Assembly (NCBI GenBank): GCA_022559985.1
Contig: JAFJTR010000004.1
Location: forward strand, 434,001-498,000
Source: Parastagonospora avenae f. sp. tritici 18332-5
Lineage: Eukaryota > Ascomycota > Dothideomycetes > Pleosporales > Phaeosphaeriaceae
Reading direction: 5' to 3'
Length of the DNA stretch: 64,000 nt
Part shown: positions 1 to 12,423 of the stretch, piece after piece
Numbering within the stretch: position 1 is the first letter of the stretch
How the letters are laid out: each line of letters starts with the position of its first letter
Notes under the pieces: model-generated
What the model was told of the DNA's origin: nothing
The model's database searches: none
The model's input: only the letters and a program-made list of their open reading frames with translations
Made by a program: the position numbers and the translations under genes

Positions 1-801
1 GATTATACGCACGCTCTTCATTCTCGTCCCAGACTTTCTCTAAATTGACTTCGGCGCCGAATCCCTTCCTGACCATATCCAGACTTCGGCTCCATGCGAT
101 TGCGTCTGCGACTGCATCGTACTCGTCCAAATCGTGTTCGGCAAAGCCGGGATCGACGCCTTCGTACGTGAAGATTGGATATGTGACGCCCGTCTGCTGA
201 CTGCCTGCTCCAATGCCAGGAGTTACGCGCTTCTGGACTGTTTTCCGCTTTCCTTGGATGCCCAAAACTTCCGGGCGTCGCGTGACGCCAACAGTCTCCT
301 CACTGCCTGGAACACCTTGCGCTAGATGTACCAGGACTCTGAAAGAGGATGTAAATCGATGTCGCGTGTCGGGAATCGAGGTCGGGTAGTAGGCGATCAG
401 GGAACAGAGCTTGGATGTTGCGGTCTTAGGCTCCGAGAACACATCTAGACACACTGCTGCGGCATCTCCAAATGCTAGAAGACGTCAGCTGATTTGCGCT
501 GCAGCGTGATTCAGGACTCCATGTTGAGATATGTGACTTGCGCTCAATAATGAAAGGGTTATATACCTACGATCGCGTATCGCTCCCCAATGCCCATGCC
601 ATCACCCAATTTGTATAGAGTCTGCACGTATTGCTTTCCCCCTTTGCCCATAGGGACGTACTTCACGATGAAGCCCTCGTCTCGCCATGCGCGCATAGTT
701 TCAATGTCGAACTCCTCCTCTTCAGATGTGATGTACAGCACCGGTGTGCTGTGCTTGAAAGAAAGCCACCCATTCCTGTCTGACAAGTATTGTAGGGCCA
801 T
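1..801 (-). CDS. Dienelactone-hydrolase-like hypothetical protein, 5' part (runs off left edge)
   Basis: The first exon is 567-801 and the second 474 down to the window edge, joined by a 92-nt GT-AG intron (475-566). The spliced frame stays open for about 236 residues and is cut by the edge. It starts MALQYLSDRNG and contains an AIVAFGDAAAVCLD stretch that looks like the strand and nucleophile-elbow region of an alpha/beta-hydrolase; the position of the nucleophile is not conventional. Later come an LIAYYPTSIP segment and a YEGVDPGFAEHDLDEYD segment, which I remember from fungal proteins annotated as dienelactone-hydrolase-related, sometimes with an NTF2/SnoaL-like tail. The family assignment is from memory. 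The function is unknown and the C-terminus is not visible. No signal peptide is seen, so it is probably cytosolic. Confidence 0.7.
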
Positions 802-2129
802 TTCGTCTGGTTATGCGATCGCGATCGCAACCTTGTGATGCGCAGGTGAGTTTTTGTGATGTATTCCCTTGGATGTGTCGCTAGTGGTCGCAAGACTATG
901 GCGCGAGCCAGCGCGGTCGCGATTGAGGAAGAAGTGTGTGGATGTTAGGGGGACGCATAGTGGTCATAGAATACCCACGGGCGCATGTCGGTGTGGGTTC
1001 ACCAGAACCAAAGCCTGTTGCGGGTTACATGAGGGGTTGGTGGAGCCCTCGAGGTGTGCCGCCGTCCTCCAATTCGAAGACAGCAAGCCTGCTTGAGGTT
1101 TAGCCTGATGACATCAGGGGCTGAAACTCAACACCACGATCCCATCACCACTTCTAGTTACACATCGACATTGTGTTGTCATCCTGCGTAGACTTTTTCC
1201 GCCATTCCTATGTGATTTTTTAGAAAAAAAATGTTGTGGGATCACATTGTTTAGATCATGTCCGTTAACGCTTGAGACTGGGTACACTCGTCTGCATTCA
1301 GACGAGTCTTGATCATTCTTGTTACTTTTCAAGCGCTTTCGCTGACCATTGTGCCATACCTTTCGAAAATTCTGCAGACTCTGCGGACTGTTGTCCTCCT
1401 TTGTGGGCTGCAGCAAGACGTTCTCGACCAAGACCTGGAGCAGTTCCGGAATCACGCTTGGCATGTACTATGTACATGTGATTAATACTTCATATGCTCG
1501 ATCCTCATGTTGCCAGGCTTTCTTGCTTTTTCTGTTAGCTGCTGCTCAGCTACAGTGCTCTTCAGCCCCAATTCAAGTGACCACCACGGTGGCCTTGTGG
1601 AGTTTCGACAGCAGCGTCCTATTGTTGCCAATATTTTTCAAAATGTTCAAGAGCCTCCAGAGTCCTTCTACTGAGGATGGAGAATTCACGGGGCTGCCGA
1701 CCTGATCACCTAGCTAGCGCGTAGTGCATCCGTGGCGTAAGCTAGTCTTGTAGCGATCCGCTCGCATCAGCTCCTTTAAAGCACTAATTTCCACATAATT
1801 CCCTCCTCAGGTTAGGCAAACGGTCTGGACAGTGCATCTTCAATAATAAATGCATGGCCAAGGGACTCCTGGGTTACCCACAGATGCCACGCTGAACCCT
1901 GACATGTTGGTGAGGCTGAAAAACTGTCAGTGGCCATGACCGGACACGGTTTAGAGCCTTTCCTAACTCTTTCTTGAGATCTTTCTCGTCTATACTTACT
2001 GGGTGCGACGCAAAAGAGCTGCCCCTGCTTTCACTGCTGTTGGTACTTGCCGTGCACTAGTGCGGGACCCCATCGTTTATAACCTCCGGGACTGCCATTT
2101 CGGTGAATTTGAGCAGAAAATCCGACAGA
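802..2129. other. Intergenic, no supportable gene
   Basis: This lies between the divergent dienelactone-hydrolase-like gene and the CBM18 gene. Open frames exist (for example 1349-1705 on +) but none has a domain, a start context or an intron pattern that convinces. It must hold the promoters of both genes. Confidence 0.6.
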
Positions 2130-5100
2130 ATGCGAGCTGTGATCTACTGGACTCTTGCGGTTTTCGCAGTGGCTAGCGCCCAAGGGGTGAGCAGCAACGG
2201 TCAATGTGGTAAATCGAATGGCGGCCGTGTATGCACAGGGTCAAGATTTGGAAATTGTTGTTCGCAGTAAGTTCGATCATACTCTTTGTTTTCGGTCATC
2301 ATGTATTGACAGGTTATTCTCAGATATGGCTGGTGTGGTAGCACCCCAGGTCATTGCGGTTCAGGCTGTGACCCGAGATATGGCACATGTACCTCTTCCG
2401 GTCCGGCGAAAAAAGTCTCATCTGACGGGCGCTGTGGTGGCAGCAAAGGCTCAACCTGTCAAGGATCGACGTTTGGCAACTGCTGTTCAAAGTATGGATA
2501 TTGGTAAGTTCTCTAATGTGGATCATGGTGTGTCCGATAAAGTAAGAGAGACAGAGTTGTATGTGTCCTGCATGGCACTCTTCAACTCCGTAGAGAACTC
2601 GCACACAATACAGCATTTCAGCAGTCTTTGCAAAATAGAGGCTAACAACTTTCAGTGGCTCAAGCTCTGCTTATTGCGGCACCGGGTGTAATGCTCTCTT
2701 CGGTAGCTGTGCCATTGCACCGAGCTCAACTGAGCGTGCGTATTCGACGCTTCAAACATCGACACGATTGTCTTCAACAGGTGCTGCTGCTTCTCCTTCT
2801 TCCCCAGCGAAAGTGTCCACGAACTCTCGTTGCGGACTTTCAAGTGGTGCAAGTGGAGGTTTTGGCTGTCTGGGGTCAAAATTTGGTGACTGTTGTTCAC
2901 AGTACGTACATTCGCCTCATAGTTACCCGGTTTACACACTGATGTACTCGCCCATCATAGGTATGGTTATTGCGGGTCTACATCCGCCTACTGCGGTGCG
3001 AAGTGCCAGCCTGGCTTTGGAACTTGCATCACCTCAGTATCGTCCTCTTCGCTTCGATCTTCTCCGTCCTCATCGTCGACAGCCTCGTCAACAGCTCCAT
3101 CAGCATCTTCGAGGATCGTATCAACAAGCACTTTCACAGCGGCTACATCATCGTCAATCAGCGCTACATACCCTACGGGCACGACTCCTTCCTCAGTCTT
3201 GGTGTCATCAGTCCCATCATCTCTATCGACGGCGCTGTCGTCCGTCGTACAGAGCTCTGAGGAACCTCTTACAGCTCCAATCATACCGGTACCGACGGAA
3301 TCTCCTCGAGATTTGTCATCCAGCGCTTCCAAAAGTATGATTGCTTCCTCGGCATCGTTAAGCTCCTTGACCACGGCCTCGATGTCGGCTCACGACACGT
3401 CAAGCACTCCTGTGGTAACTTCAATCTCTTCCGATTCTTCTAAAGCATCGCTTATTCCGTCTACTTCGGCAGCGCCATCTTCTGAATCTGCTTTGAGCAC
3501 TTCTGAACTTGCTCAGACACCGTCTGCCGCTCTTCCTTCGAGCACTATCACCCCAGCTGACCCCATTTCGACTGAAAGTCCAGTCATCGCAAGTTCAATC
3601 TCCAGTACAACCGACATTGCGAGCTCAATTATGGTGACACCATCTGGTTCAGAAACTGCTAGTTCAACATTTACTCCAAGCTTGACAGTAGAGGCACTAT
3701 CATCCAGCCGTTCATCAACATTGGAGTCAACTTCCCAGAGTTTGGACCAAACGCCATCATATTCTTCCACCTTTTCCACGAACTCAGAAACTTGGAGCAG
3801 CACAATAACAGTGGGAAATCCTCTATCGACACCCGAAACGACTACGTCGTCAAGCGTGGCTGCGAGCACTTCATTGTCCTCGTCTACAACCGAAATGATG
3901 TCAACTTGGGCCTCTTCAACTACCGACGTTCCCAGTTCTACATCGGCTATACCACCCCCCTCCTCCTCCTCTCCACCATCATCATCATCATCAGCAACTA
4001 TTGCAGTTCCGGTACCCACTCATTTGTAAGTGTCGAACTCTCTTGATATGAGATTTGCAATGCTAATTTTGGCACTGCAGCAACGCCGGATTGATTGCCA
4101 ATGGTGGCTTCGAGGATCCCAGCGGCGCCATTCCACGCGTAGGTGCCGGAGGCACACTGCGTGTGCGAGAATCGACCCCAGAATTACCAGCTTATGGTGG
4201 GACACGGTACCTAGAGTTCACCATGGCCCAAACTACAACAGTCAACAATCGCGGAATCTCCGTCATATTCCCCAATGTCGCTGGTATCCCGGGGAGAACT
4301 TACCGTATTTCGACGACAGTGCGGAGCCAAAGTGGCAAACTGGCCCCTCAATGCTACGTTACCTTTGCTTTCGGGATCAATGTAATGACGTCGTCATACT
4401 TCGATAGTGGCTCTGCTTGGGAAGAAGTGTCTACCCTATTCCGTTGGAACTTCGGAACTGGCGGATCTACTCCAATCTTGGTCTTCGTCTGTCCAGGGAA
4501 CAACGCATACTCTTTTGGACTTGACAACGTGCAGATTTTGGAAGTCTTTGAGACACCAGCGGTGCCTGAAACTTTGCCCGCGCCCTTTCGGTATGTAAAC
4601 ACCATCCCGGACGAAGACTCAAAGATTTCCATGTGCTAATAAGAATCCTAAAGTAAGGCAGCACCCTCGGTCATTCCGCCAGTCGATGCAACCTGTGGCC
4701 AAGCCATCCGAGAACCGAGCTTCGAGCTTTTCCCCGCCGCGACACCCGATGCAGCGACGCCATGGCAGTTTATAGGCTCCCGATACGTCTTGCCATACTC
4801 ATATTCTACTTCGGTCGAACTCAAGCGCAGCGGAAACCGAGCTTTACGATTCAACGTCAACGCCATTTCGAGCGGGTACACGGCGAGAACGGAATTCTAT
4901 CAACGGAACGTTATTATCTGTCCCAACACCGTATACGAATTCAAGTCCTGGAGTAATTTGTTTACAGCTAATACGGGGTACAACTGCCAGGTAGCCCTAA
5001 AGGTCAATGACGCAACAGTGGCCATGGGCGACCCATTCTCCTATACTGCGGCCAGGGAGTTCACTCCTACCACTGGGTACTACCTAACTGGCATCTCCGA

Positions 5101-5215
5101 GACGACGGTAGATCTCAAACTCAAGTTGCAATGTGTGGGTCCAACAGGTATTAATGGTATGGCCACCGTGCTTTTCGATGATGTAACTTTTACTCCTGTC
5201 ACCGCACTGTCATGA
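2130..5215 (+). CDS. Secreted chitin-binding protein with three CBM18 domains
   Basis: Six exons: 2130-2266, 2324-2503, 2656-2901, 2961-4025, 4081-4590, 4654-5215. They splice to 899 aa with every junction in frame. A signal peptide (MRAVIYWTLAVFAVASAQG) is followed by three hevein-type modules of the form CG...C..FG.CCS.YG.CG...CG..C. Introns 1, 2 and 3 interrupt the first, second and third modules respectively, just after the CCS-Q/K-Y core. A Ser/Thr-rich, presumably O-glycosylated linker of about 300 residues follows (roughly 3000-4020). The C-terminal half carries two beta-rich blocks that both start with an IxNGGFE- or IREPSFE-like motif and end FGLDNVQIL or VLFDDVTF, as in CBM4/9-like jelly-roll domains. 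The likely role is binding chitin at the cell wall or host interface. There is no catalytic domain. The CBM18 call is strong; the jelly-roll call is moderate. Confidence 0.88.
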
Positions 5216-5857
5216 GATAGTGCATGCTATATTTTGGCCTTATTTGAGACTGGAGAGTTCTTCTATACAAACATCGCGTCTTTCCTACGTATTCTATTAT
5301 GCAAGAATGGCATCAATGTCTTAGTTTAATCAGTGTAGAGTCTTACGCTGTACAAAATCTAGGGCACAATTTTAACACTAGAACCTTTTTAATATATCAC
5401 CATTACACGCAGGCCCACCTTTATAGTGTTCCGCATCTATCGATGCTATCTACAGCTAAGCTATCTGAGTTATGCAAAGATCAGAGCGGCACCGAGTCTA
5501 CACTTCCACGATTCGCGTAGTAATAACACACATGTAACAAGAAATACGATATCGCTCACCACGGCCTGCACTGCGTGACTGTCAAATCTAGTATTCATGC
5601 TCTTCATCTACTCCGCAAGCGTTTTGGGAATGGCAATAATATTAGGTCGGTCTAGGCTCACACGACTTTTGATTAGTATGAGTTGGTCTGGATGTTTTGA
5701 CCCTGTATTTAATTGAGAACAGATTGAAACTCATGGCCAAATTATGACCGTTCGCATATTCGTAGTTCAGGCCTGGTCCAAGCTGTAACTTCCTCTACAT
5801 GTTCCTCATCCTTCTTCCTCGTGACGACTGCGCTCGTTTGCCGCTCACATATTCCCA
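5216..5857. other. Intergenic, no feature seen
   Basis: AT-richer spacer between the end of the chitin-binding gene and the 3' end of the F-box pseudogene. I see no gene, repeat or RNA in it. Confidence 0.6.
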
Positions 5858-7440
5858 TCAGGTCGATTGCTCAACAAGTCCAATTGCTTTCGCCAGCCAT
5901 ACTTCATCCTCCACTGTACATGCTGCACATGAACTTCCTCGCCCGAATGATCTAGGGAACATGAAGCTACCCAACTTGGCTTCCAAATGGGCTGTTGTCG
6001 TATCATATCTTTCGTATCCAAAAATCTCCTCACTCCAACCTCCAAAGAGCAGAAAATCCTCAATCGTGCCAGCCTCAGTATCATCATCTGTCACAAACTA
6101 CCTAGGCGATTTCCAGGAACAAGTCGTTGACTGGCTTCCGTGGTATCGTACTTTCGCTGTGGGAGACCACTGCAGTCCTATGTCTAAATTGAGGTCGAAG
6201 CCCTTCGATATGGATACCGATTTGAAGGACGATCCATTCTGAAAGACCTCCAGACTGGCTACTGTTACTCCGAAATCCCGCAAGCTGAGGTGCACCTCCT
6301 GTTTTTGAGCCAAATTGCAATACATGGGTCTGGTGTAACGAGATCGATCGGGAAGTTACAGCCACCTAGGCTCAGGCGGTGTAGATTCGGGAGCGACAAG
6401 TTATGCCAAGCAAGTGGAGAAATGTCTAGTCCATCAATTAGTCCAAGGATCCGCCTATTGGAAAAAGACAACGTCTGAAGGTTCACGAATTCGATTTGTG
6501 ATTGCGCGAGGAGTTTCACGTCCCCATAGAACCTGTCATGACGATCTTGGGGATCTTCCGATATATCGTAATACAGTTCAAGGTGCGTCAAGCCATCTCC
6601 AAAGGTTAGGTACTGGTGCGGACTCGGTAGTCTCAGGCTCGTTGGACTTGTTCCTGCATTTTTTGTTCCCTCGAACCTCTGCTTCGAGGTCTGGAGATCT
6701 TCTAAACCCGCTTGGTATGTAGCTGCGTTCTTACAGAAGTTCCAGAGAGTTTCCAGATTTTCAAGTAGCGGCCGTGATATGACTCCATGAATTTGTACGA
6801 AATCGGCTCCTTGAAAACACGAAGGGAAGCGCGGTCTTCACATATGAGATCCCCTAGATCTTTCGAATGCTTGCCATAGGTAAGCATCTCCACAAGACTC
6901 GTATTGATATCCGGTCCGTATGGACGTTCATCTGAGAACCCCTCGTGGGAATGAACGGCTCTCAAGTTGCGGAAACTGAAGATCGAAATCTCTTCAAGAC
7001 CAGAAAATCGTGTTTGACCGACAGCTTGCTTCATGGTAGCGAACTCGTGCTGCGTGTAACTTGACGGCCCATTTCTTGCGCATCTCCGTGTATCGAAGAA
7101 TGTATCGAAGAATTCACCATCCCAAGGGAAGTCACGCCAGTACTTGAGTGCAACGTTTTCGAATACCAGTGTCTTGACTTTAGGCGCCCACTCTTCAGAC
7201 CTGGATATCTCAATAACTTCTCGATGCTCCGCAGATATGTGAAGAAGCACAATTCTTCCACGAGATGTTCCTTGCCGATCTCCGCAAAGAGACGACAGAC
7301 GAGCCGGAACTGTGCGACTTGGCTAGTGCGGAGGTTGCTGCAGATTTCATGAACCAGCTCGGGTGTAAGTGGGAACGTGGGTGCATTGAAGCCGGCGACG
7401 ATTTGGTGCGGGTGTCCGAAGCAATGTCTGTGAGAGCCAT
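5858..7440 (-). pseudogene. F-box protein pseudogene with four frameshifts and a stop
   Basis: Read on the minus strand from an ATG at 7440, the fragments join into one F-box-type protein: MALTDIASD..., then an F-box (FPLTPELVHEICSNLR... VAQFRLVCRLF), then a long region ending in leucine-rich and hydrophobic text. The reading frame changes near 7384, near 7252, near 6800-6830 and near 6302. Each change is in the direction expected of a single-base deletion. An in-frame TAG follows near 6100, after which the same frame reads on to about 5858. Fungal F-box proteins of this layout are normally one open frame. Neighbouring genes show no such indels, so sequencing error is a weak explanation. A CTAAC-AG acceptor just upstream (near 7465) leaves a 5' exon possible. 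It is probably non-functional. Confidence 0.72.
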
Positions 7441-8154
7441 AGGTGGCGAGTATTTGAACTAGAGTAATGGTTAGTAAGATTGATGACTACAATCATGTCT
7501 TCGACAATGATGAGTCGGCTGCACTGAGGACTGCTGTGTGATGAAAGAGAGTAGAAGATTGCGAGCTGGCCAAAAAACCAAGATGAGCTGTTGCAGCGCA
7601 GCTGATTAATGGTTACTGCCAGTAGGCAGAAATGTTTAGATTGGTGTGGAAAAGTGGGGCGGGCAAACGGAGGTGAAGGTGAGGAAGTTACATATAGTTG
7701 CCCGTACATGGCACCAGAATCAACATGTTCTGCGTGCCGTGACTCGAGTCAGAGGAAGAACAGACAACTTTCACTATACAGAACACTTCAGTTCATTTAG
7801 TAATAGCTTTTATGTCAGAATTTAGACAAAATTCATAAGAAAATTGTTCAATTGTTGCCGAGTTCCCACCCAACCGTATGCCCTGTCCATGACCCTTTTC
7901 CCCAATGCCCACATCCAGTCATGAGGTATTTATGCATTGAATACATGAAGTGGCGAGGTACCTAGATGCCGCAACCACTGCGCAATGCGACGCTCGAATA
8001 GCAAGCCGCAGATACCCAGACGCGATAAGCATCAACAGGATCTTCAAGAAATGAAAGTAGAAAGGGGGACTGAGCCCATAACGAAAGCAAAGAAGGTGAA
8101 AATGCCCAAAGGGTATACGACAAGAAGGTAAGACGAACCATGCACACCACATGT
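7441..8154. other. Intergenic, no supportable gene
   Basis: This separates the F-box pseudogene start from the 3' end of the LPMO gene. A branch-site/acceptor-like TTACTAAC...CTCTAG lies on the minus strand near 7464-7485 and might belong to a lost 5' exon of the F-box gene. Nothing else is supported. Confidence 0.5.
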
Positions 8155-9550
8155 TTAGTATCCACCACCGAACATGTTGCACTCCATCATCTTAATCTTG
8201 TACTCTCCATCACCCTGGACAATACCACAGCTGACGTCCCAGCCGAGCTCGAACTCATCGCTCTCAGGCGTGTTGGCCTTAGCGTTGGGCGCACACTTGG
8301 CGTCTATGGTGTAGTACGATGTCTCCATGGCAGGAGCGGAATCCCAGTCGCAAGCATCAATGCGCTTGTAAAGGGTGCGGCGGTGTATACGGAGAGCCTT
8401 CTTCTCGATCTCGGCACGCTTAGCAGGAGAAAATTCGGAAGAGTCGCAGTAGCAGCGCGAGTTGGAAGGTTGGCGGACGCACTCACAGCTCCATCCTTCA
8501 ACTGCGTACCTACGAGCATTAGGGTTGACTTCGCGGTGAGGATGTGTGTGGCCCCGGGGCTTGTATTCCTCAGAGTCCTCGGAAGTTTCAGAATCATCGG
8601 TCTCCTCAGATTCATCAGTCTCTTCAGAGTCATCTCCCTCCTCGGAGTCTTCGGGGTCTTCAGAATCTTCAGAGTTATCGTAGTCATCGTCAGGGTTGAT
8701 TGAGGGAGCGGGACCAGCACCGACTGTGGTCGTAACGGTCTTGTAGATCGTAGTGGCAGCGCCGTTTCCAGGCTGATCGGGTGATGGTTGAGGAGTGACT
8801 ACTGGCGGCGTAGGCTTGCCATCGTTGTCCGGCTGTTGGGGCTGAGGAGATGGCTGAGCGGGCTTGGGCTGAGCGCTGTATGACTGAGAAGGTGGTTGTG
8901 ATGTTGCCGGCTTGGATGGTGCGGCCGGCTCAGATGGCGGGCTTCCTGAGCCGCTGGCGATGTTGACCTTAGCGCAATTTGAAAATGCTTCATGCTCACG
9001 ATTCTGGCTTCAGTTAGTATATATCTATCTTCAGTCGAGTAATTTCACTTACCAGCCATACCCAGGCGAACAGAGCGTCTCCCTCTGGCATACCAGTAGG
9101 CACCTTGAAGTCAAAGGTCTGGGCTTCGGGTGAACCGTCTTCCGTATGCTTGGGACAAGCACCATGATAAGAAGCGGCAATCTTCCAAGTAACGCCCTTA
9201 TCGACAGAGAAACCGACTTGGCAAGAGCCTCCATAATGAGTGCCACCGGGTGCGTTCGGGTCATACGAGTGATCTGTGAGTTGAAAGTGGGCTTCTTGTC
9301 CGGCTGTCCAGGTGACTGAGGCTTTTTCGGTATCGAACTTGTCAATGTGACCACGGCAGACACCAGGGCTAGGTCTGGAGTCACCACCGTCAGAACCACA
9401 GCATCCAAGAGGAAAGTTGAACTCTGGGTCGATGTCGGTCGACTGCTTGTTGATAGATGGAGCACCACCTAGAGGTGCAGGGTAGAACATGCTCATGTGA
9501 GCTTGAGCTACGCCAACCAGGGCGAGCAATGAAAGTGTGTTTGTGAGCAT
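8155..9550 (-). CDS. Secreted lytic polysaccharide monooxygenase, AA11-type
   Basis: Two exons, 9053-9550 and 8155-9003, with a 49-nt intron, give 448 aa. The signal peptide ends ...VGVAQA, leaving His18 as the mature N-terminus (HMSMFYPAP), the hallmark of copper LPMOs. A second histidine lies in GTHYGGSCQ (residues 102-111) and the core ends FAWVWLNREHEAF-NCA across the splice, the typical AA11 end. AA11 enzymes oxidatively cut chitin; that is family knowledge. The core is followed by a Pro/Gln/Ser linker and then a very acidic Asp/Glu/Ser repeat (encoded about 8580-8700). A C-terminal Cys-rich region of about 130 residues follows (CECVRQ..., CYCDSS, DACDWD, DAKCAP, DVSCGI, MECNMF). That tail is not a domain I recognise. 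Secretion is expected. Confidence 0.85.
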
Positions 9551-12423
9551 CGTGTTTTCGTGAGTATTTCGTAAAGAGTGTAGTCGTTATTGACAACTGA
9601 GTGTCGGGATATCAGGTGAAGAGTAGGCAAGTCTTATGTAGTCAACCTAATTGTGGTTGAATTTACATAGTGATTTTTAAAGTTGGCAATGACGTTGGGA
9701 GCTCAACTCGAAAGGTAACAAGGGGCTGAAAGAAGAGAAACGATCCTGCGTTTACGGACACAAAGGAGTGGATGTAGAAAGAATGTCGACGAAGGCTTGC
9801 TTGTCACAAGGGGTTGTGTCACAAAATGTGATGCCGACTGTCCAAAAGAGCGGCATCCTGCTTTTAAAGGCAGCTCCTGGCGGCAAAACCAAGGGACCGT
9901 GACACGCTCATCTACCTTTCCGCGACAGGACACTCAGATCCAGCGCCTGTGGCCGTTGTGTGACCCGCATGTTGGTTTGGGTTCCCCAGCTGGTGGATCA
10001 TATTAGGCGGTCCTTGACTGACGCGTTGGCCAATATCAGCAAGGTGTGCTCGCGTGCCCGCGGATACGGGCTTTTCGCACTGTTTCGAAACGGCGAGCCG
10101 CAGGAGCTTGTGGCGCGTCGTGGGAACCTTCGTCCGAGATCAAGGTCAGTTTTGCTGGTGAATGGCCTGGCGAGGTCCAGAATGTGTTTCACGCTACGTC
10201 TCGATGCGGTATAGCTGAGCGCTTTGGAAGCGACAGGGCGGGGATCCGCAAGCGAGACCGACTCACGCCTCCTGTCTCTCCTCGCGTACCATGAGTAGAT
10301 CAACGAAACAGGAACTGTCGCTTGTTTGATCATCGGGGCAAACATCCGTATTACTGAAAATCTTTCCTCAAGGCGGTTTCGCCTAAACTTTGACAGGGAC
10401 TTCCATCGGCAACGTTGCCGATGTAGAGATATCGATAAGCCATAAGCCACGTGCGTGAGCCCAGCATCTCTCCTGAGGTATTCAGCTTCACCATACATCC
10501 AAGGTTTTCGGGCTGCAACTTTACTAAATGCCCCGTCTAGGTCCGATCAATCAGACTGGCCAATGTATGCTTTTTGGTCCCTTCTCTCAGATCCATAGGC
10601 TTGCCACTGTCTTACTTTTATACGATCTGACGGCATATCGTGCCTGCATAGCGCGTATGACGTGCATACCTGGGTGATCTATCCTTTCTACCCATGGCCG
10701 TGGGCCGCAGAAATCCCTCTGTTTGATGCCCATTCGCCAATGATCAGCAAGACATGGGCGCAACTGCATCAGCTGGCATGCCGCGATATAATTTACCCTA
10801 TTACCAAAGCAGCCGGCGCAGCGGATCGCGAGCAGCTTCGTTTGGAACCACAGTCTAGACACTCGTAGTCTGCTTGACCTTGCAGAGTTCATATGGCGCG
10901 ATCGCCTGCCTTGGCTCCTCTGCATGCTTCAGCTTGGAATCCAGGGTCGTTCTCTATGTTTGGACCGGCATGTACATACCTATGTAAGACAGTCGTTTCT
11001 GTACCCCTAACGGACGCCCTGATATCTTGGATACGACGTGGATCGGAGCTCGTTCCTCCATGCAGTACGCAGACATTCTGTTCTCAACATTGTCGCCGTT
11101 CATTGTATCCCGGCGCTCAGCACCTATCGGACCTGGCCGCTCAGAAGCAGCGACAGCTCCGAGTCCGGCTCCACTGTCCGGTTTTCCTCCAAGGTCTCAC
11201 CCACCAGCCACGGTCTTCCCAGGCGAAACTCAGAGTCACGTTGAAGCACGTCGTCGCACTGCCAAGGCGGCAAGGCTTCTACAACCGCCCAAGCCTGCCC
11301 TACTGTTTCACCAACGCCAACGCCCGCTCTATCGATTGGGAAGTTATATTTGCACAGATACCTCTTTGGAGCTGTGACAAGCAGAGGCATCCCAGTCATC
11401 ACTCCTTGCATAACCCAACAAGACCTAAGGTCTCACTATCCCTTCATCTTGATGTTCGTCTGACAGGTTGGAATTACAAGAAAACGAAACATCTGCGTTG
11501 CGCCCTTGTAATGTCAAACGAGCCAGTGGATGAGCGGCATCATGTCTCCACTTTGAATGACTAGGATCCCGTTCCCGCAACCATGCTCGGACAATTCCCC
11601 GCGACGTTTTGTGGAAGATCCCAGGATGAATTGACTACCGCAAACGTTGCCCAGCGTTTAGCTCTGACAGCATCATGTCTACAGCGAGGAGCAAGTTACA
11701 TCTGACATTCGCAAGAGACATTTTTGAGCCTGACAGCATCACGCTTTCAGCCGCCCACCCTGCGTTGTGCCCGCCTTTGTGTTCAGCCCCTGCATGCGAC
11801 AAAAGACCGGTGGTTGATTGTCGCCGCACATGCTCTTGAACCTTACGTACTGTATGACCTGGCGAGATATAATTACCTGTCCATCGTTGCAATGCATAGC
11901 ATCAACATAGCTGCAGACTGTTCCTCAGGACATTATATTGTCGCGCAAACCTCTGCTGTGATGGATGCGACATCTACTCGAGGCAGCCCGCTTTGCCCGG
12001 AAGGTGCAGAACTCATTTCGACCGAACCTACAAGTAATGAGACTGGTTTCTTACTCGATTCTTACGTTCGTCTTTCGCAAGCGCATGCAATGAGAGGCCT
12101 GCTTAAGCGAGGACATCACGTGATGCGCGACTACCGCTAGACCCATCTCGGAACGGCTCAAATGCCTGATGGAAACGCTAGAAACCAGCGGAAGTAGAGG
12201 CCCTCGCCTCGCACAGTGACTACCTGCGCAGAGCGTCGATATTCCGCGATAGCATTAGATCCTAACACGAGCCCCCTGCCGCTGTTGACGACATGCACTA
12301 ACCACAAGTGCTAATTTGTCCCTTCCCTGGTTCATGTTTCCCGATATCAAGCTGGAGTTCTCTTCTTTACCTGCGAACGTCTCCCTCTCGGGGTCTTTGC
12401 AGTACTTTCAGGATTTGTTCAAC
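9551..12423. other. 2.9-kb gene-free stretch between divergent secreted-enzyme genes
   Basis: This sits between the LPMO (minus) and the hydrolase (plus). Open frames such as 10893-11564 (+) and 9998-10498 (-) have random composition, no domain and no splice logic. No transposon ends or terminal repeats were seen. It holds the promoters of both secreted proteins; beyond that I see nothing. Confidence 0.55.

Noticed and set aside
3199..4029. A separate Ser/Thr-rich mucin-like protein of 276 aa
   Set aside because: It is the interior of exon 4 of the CBM18 gene; the frame enters from a CBM18 module upstream and leaves by a clean GT-AG intron into the jelly-roll part.
10893..11564. Open frame of 223 codons on the plus strand
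   Set aside because: No domain, no signal peptide, no splice logic and random-looking composition; several alternative frames are equally open.
12316..12423. Upstream start for the hydrolase
   Set aside because: The extra 36 residues are not a signal peptide, while the ATG at 12424 opens one directly.
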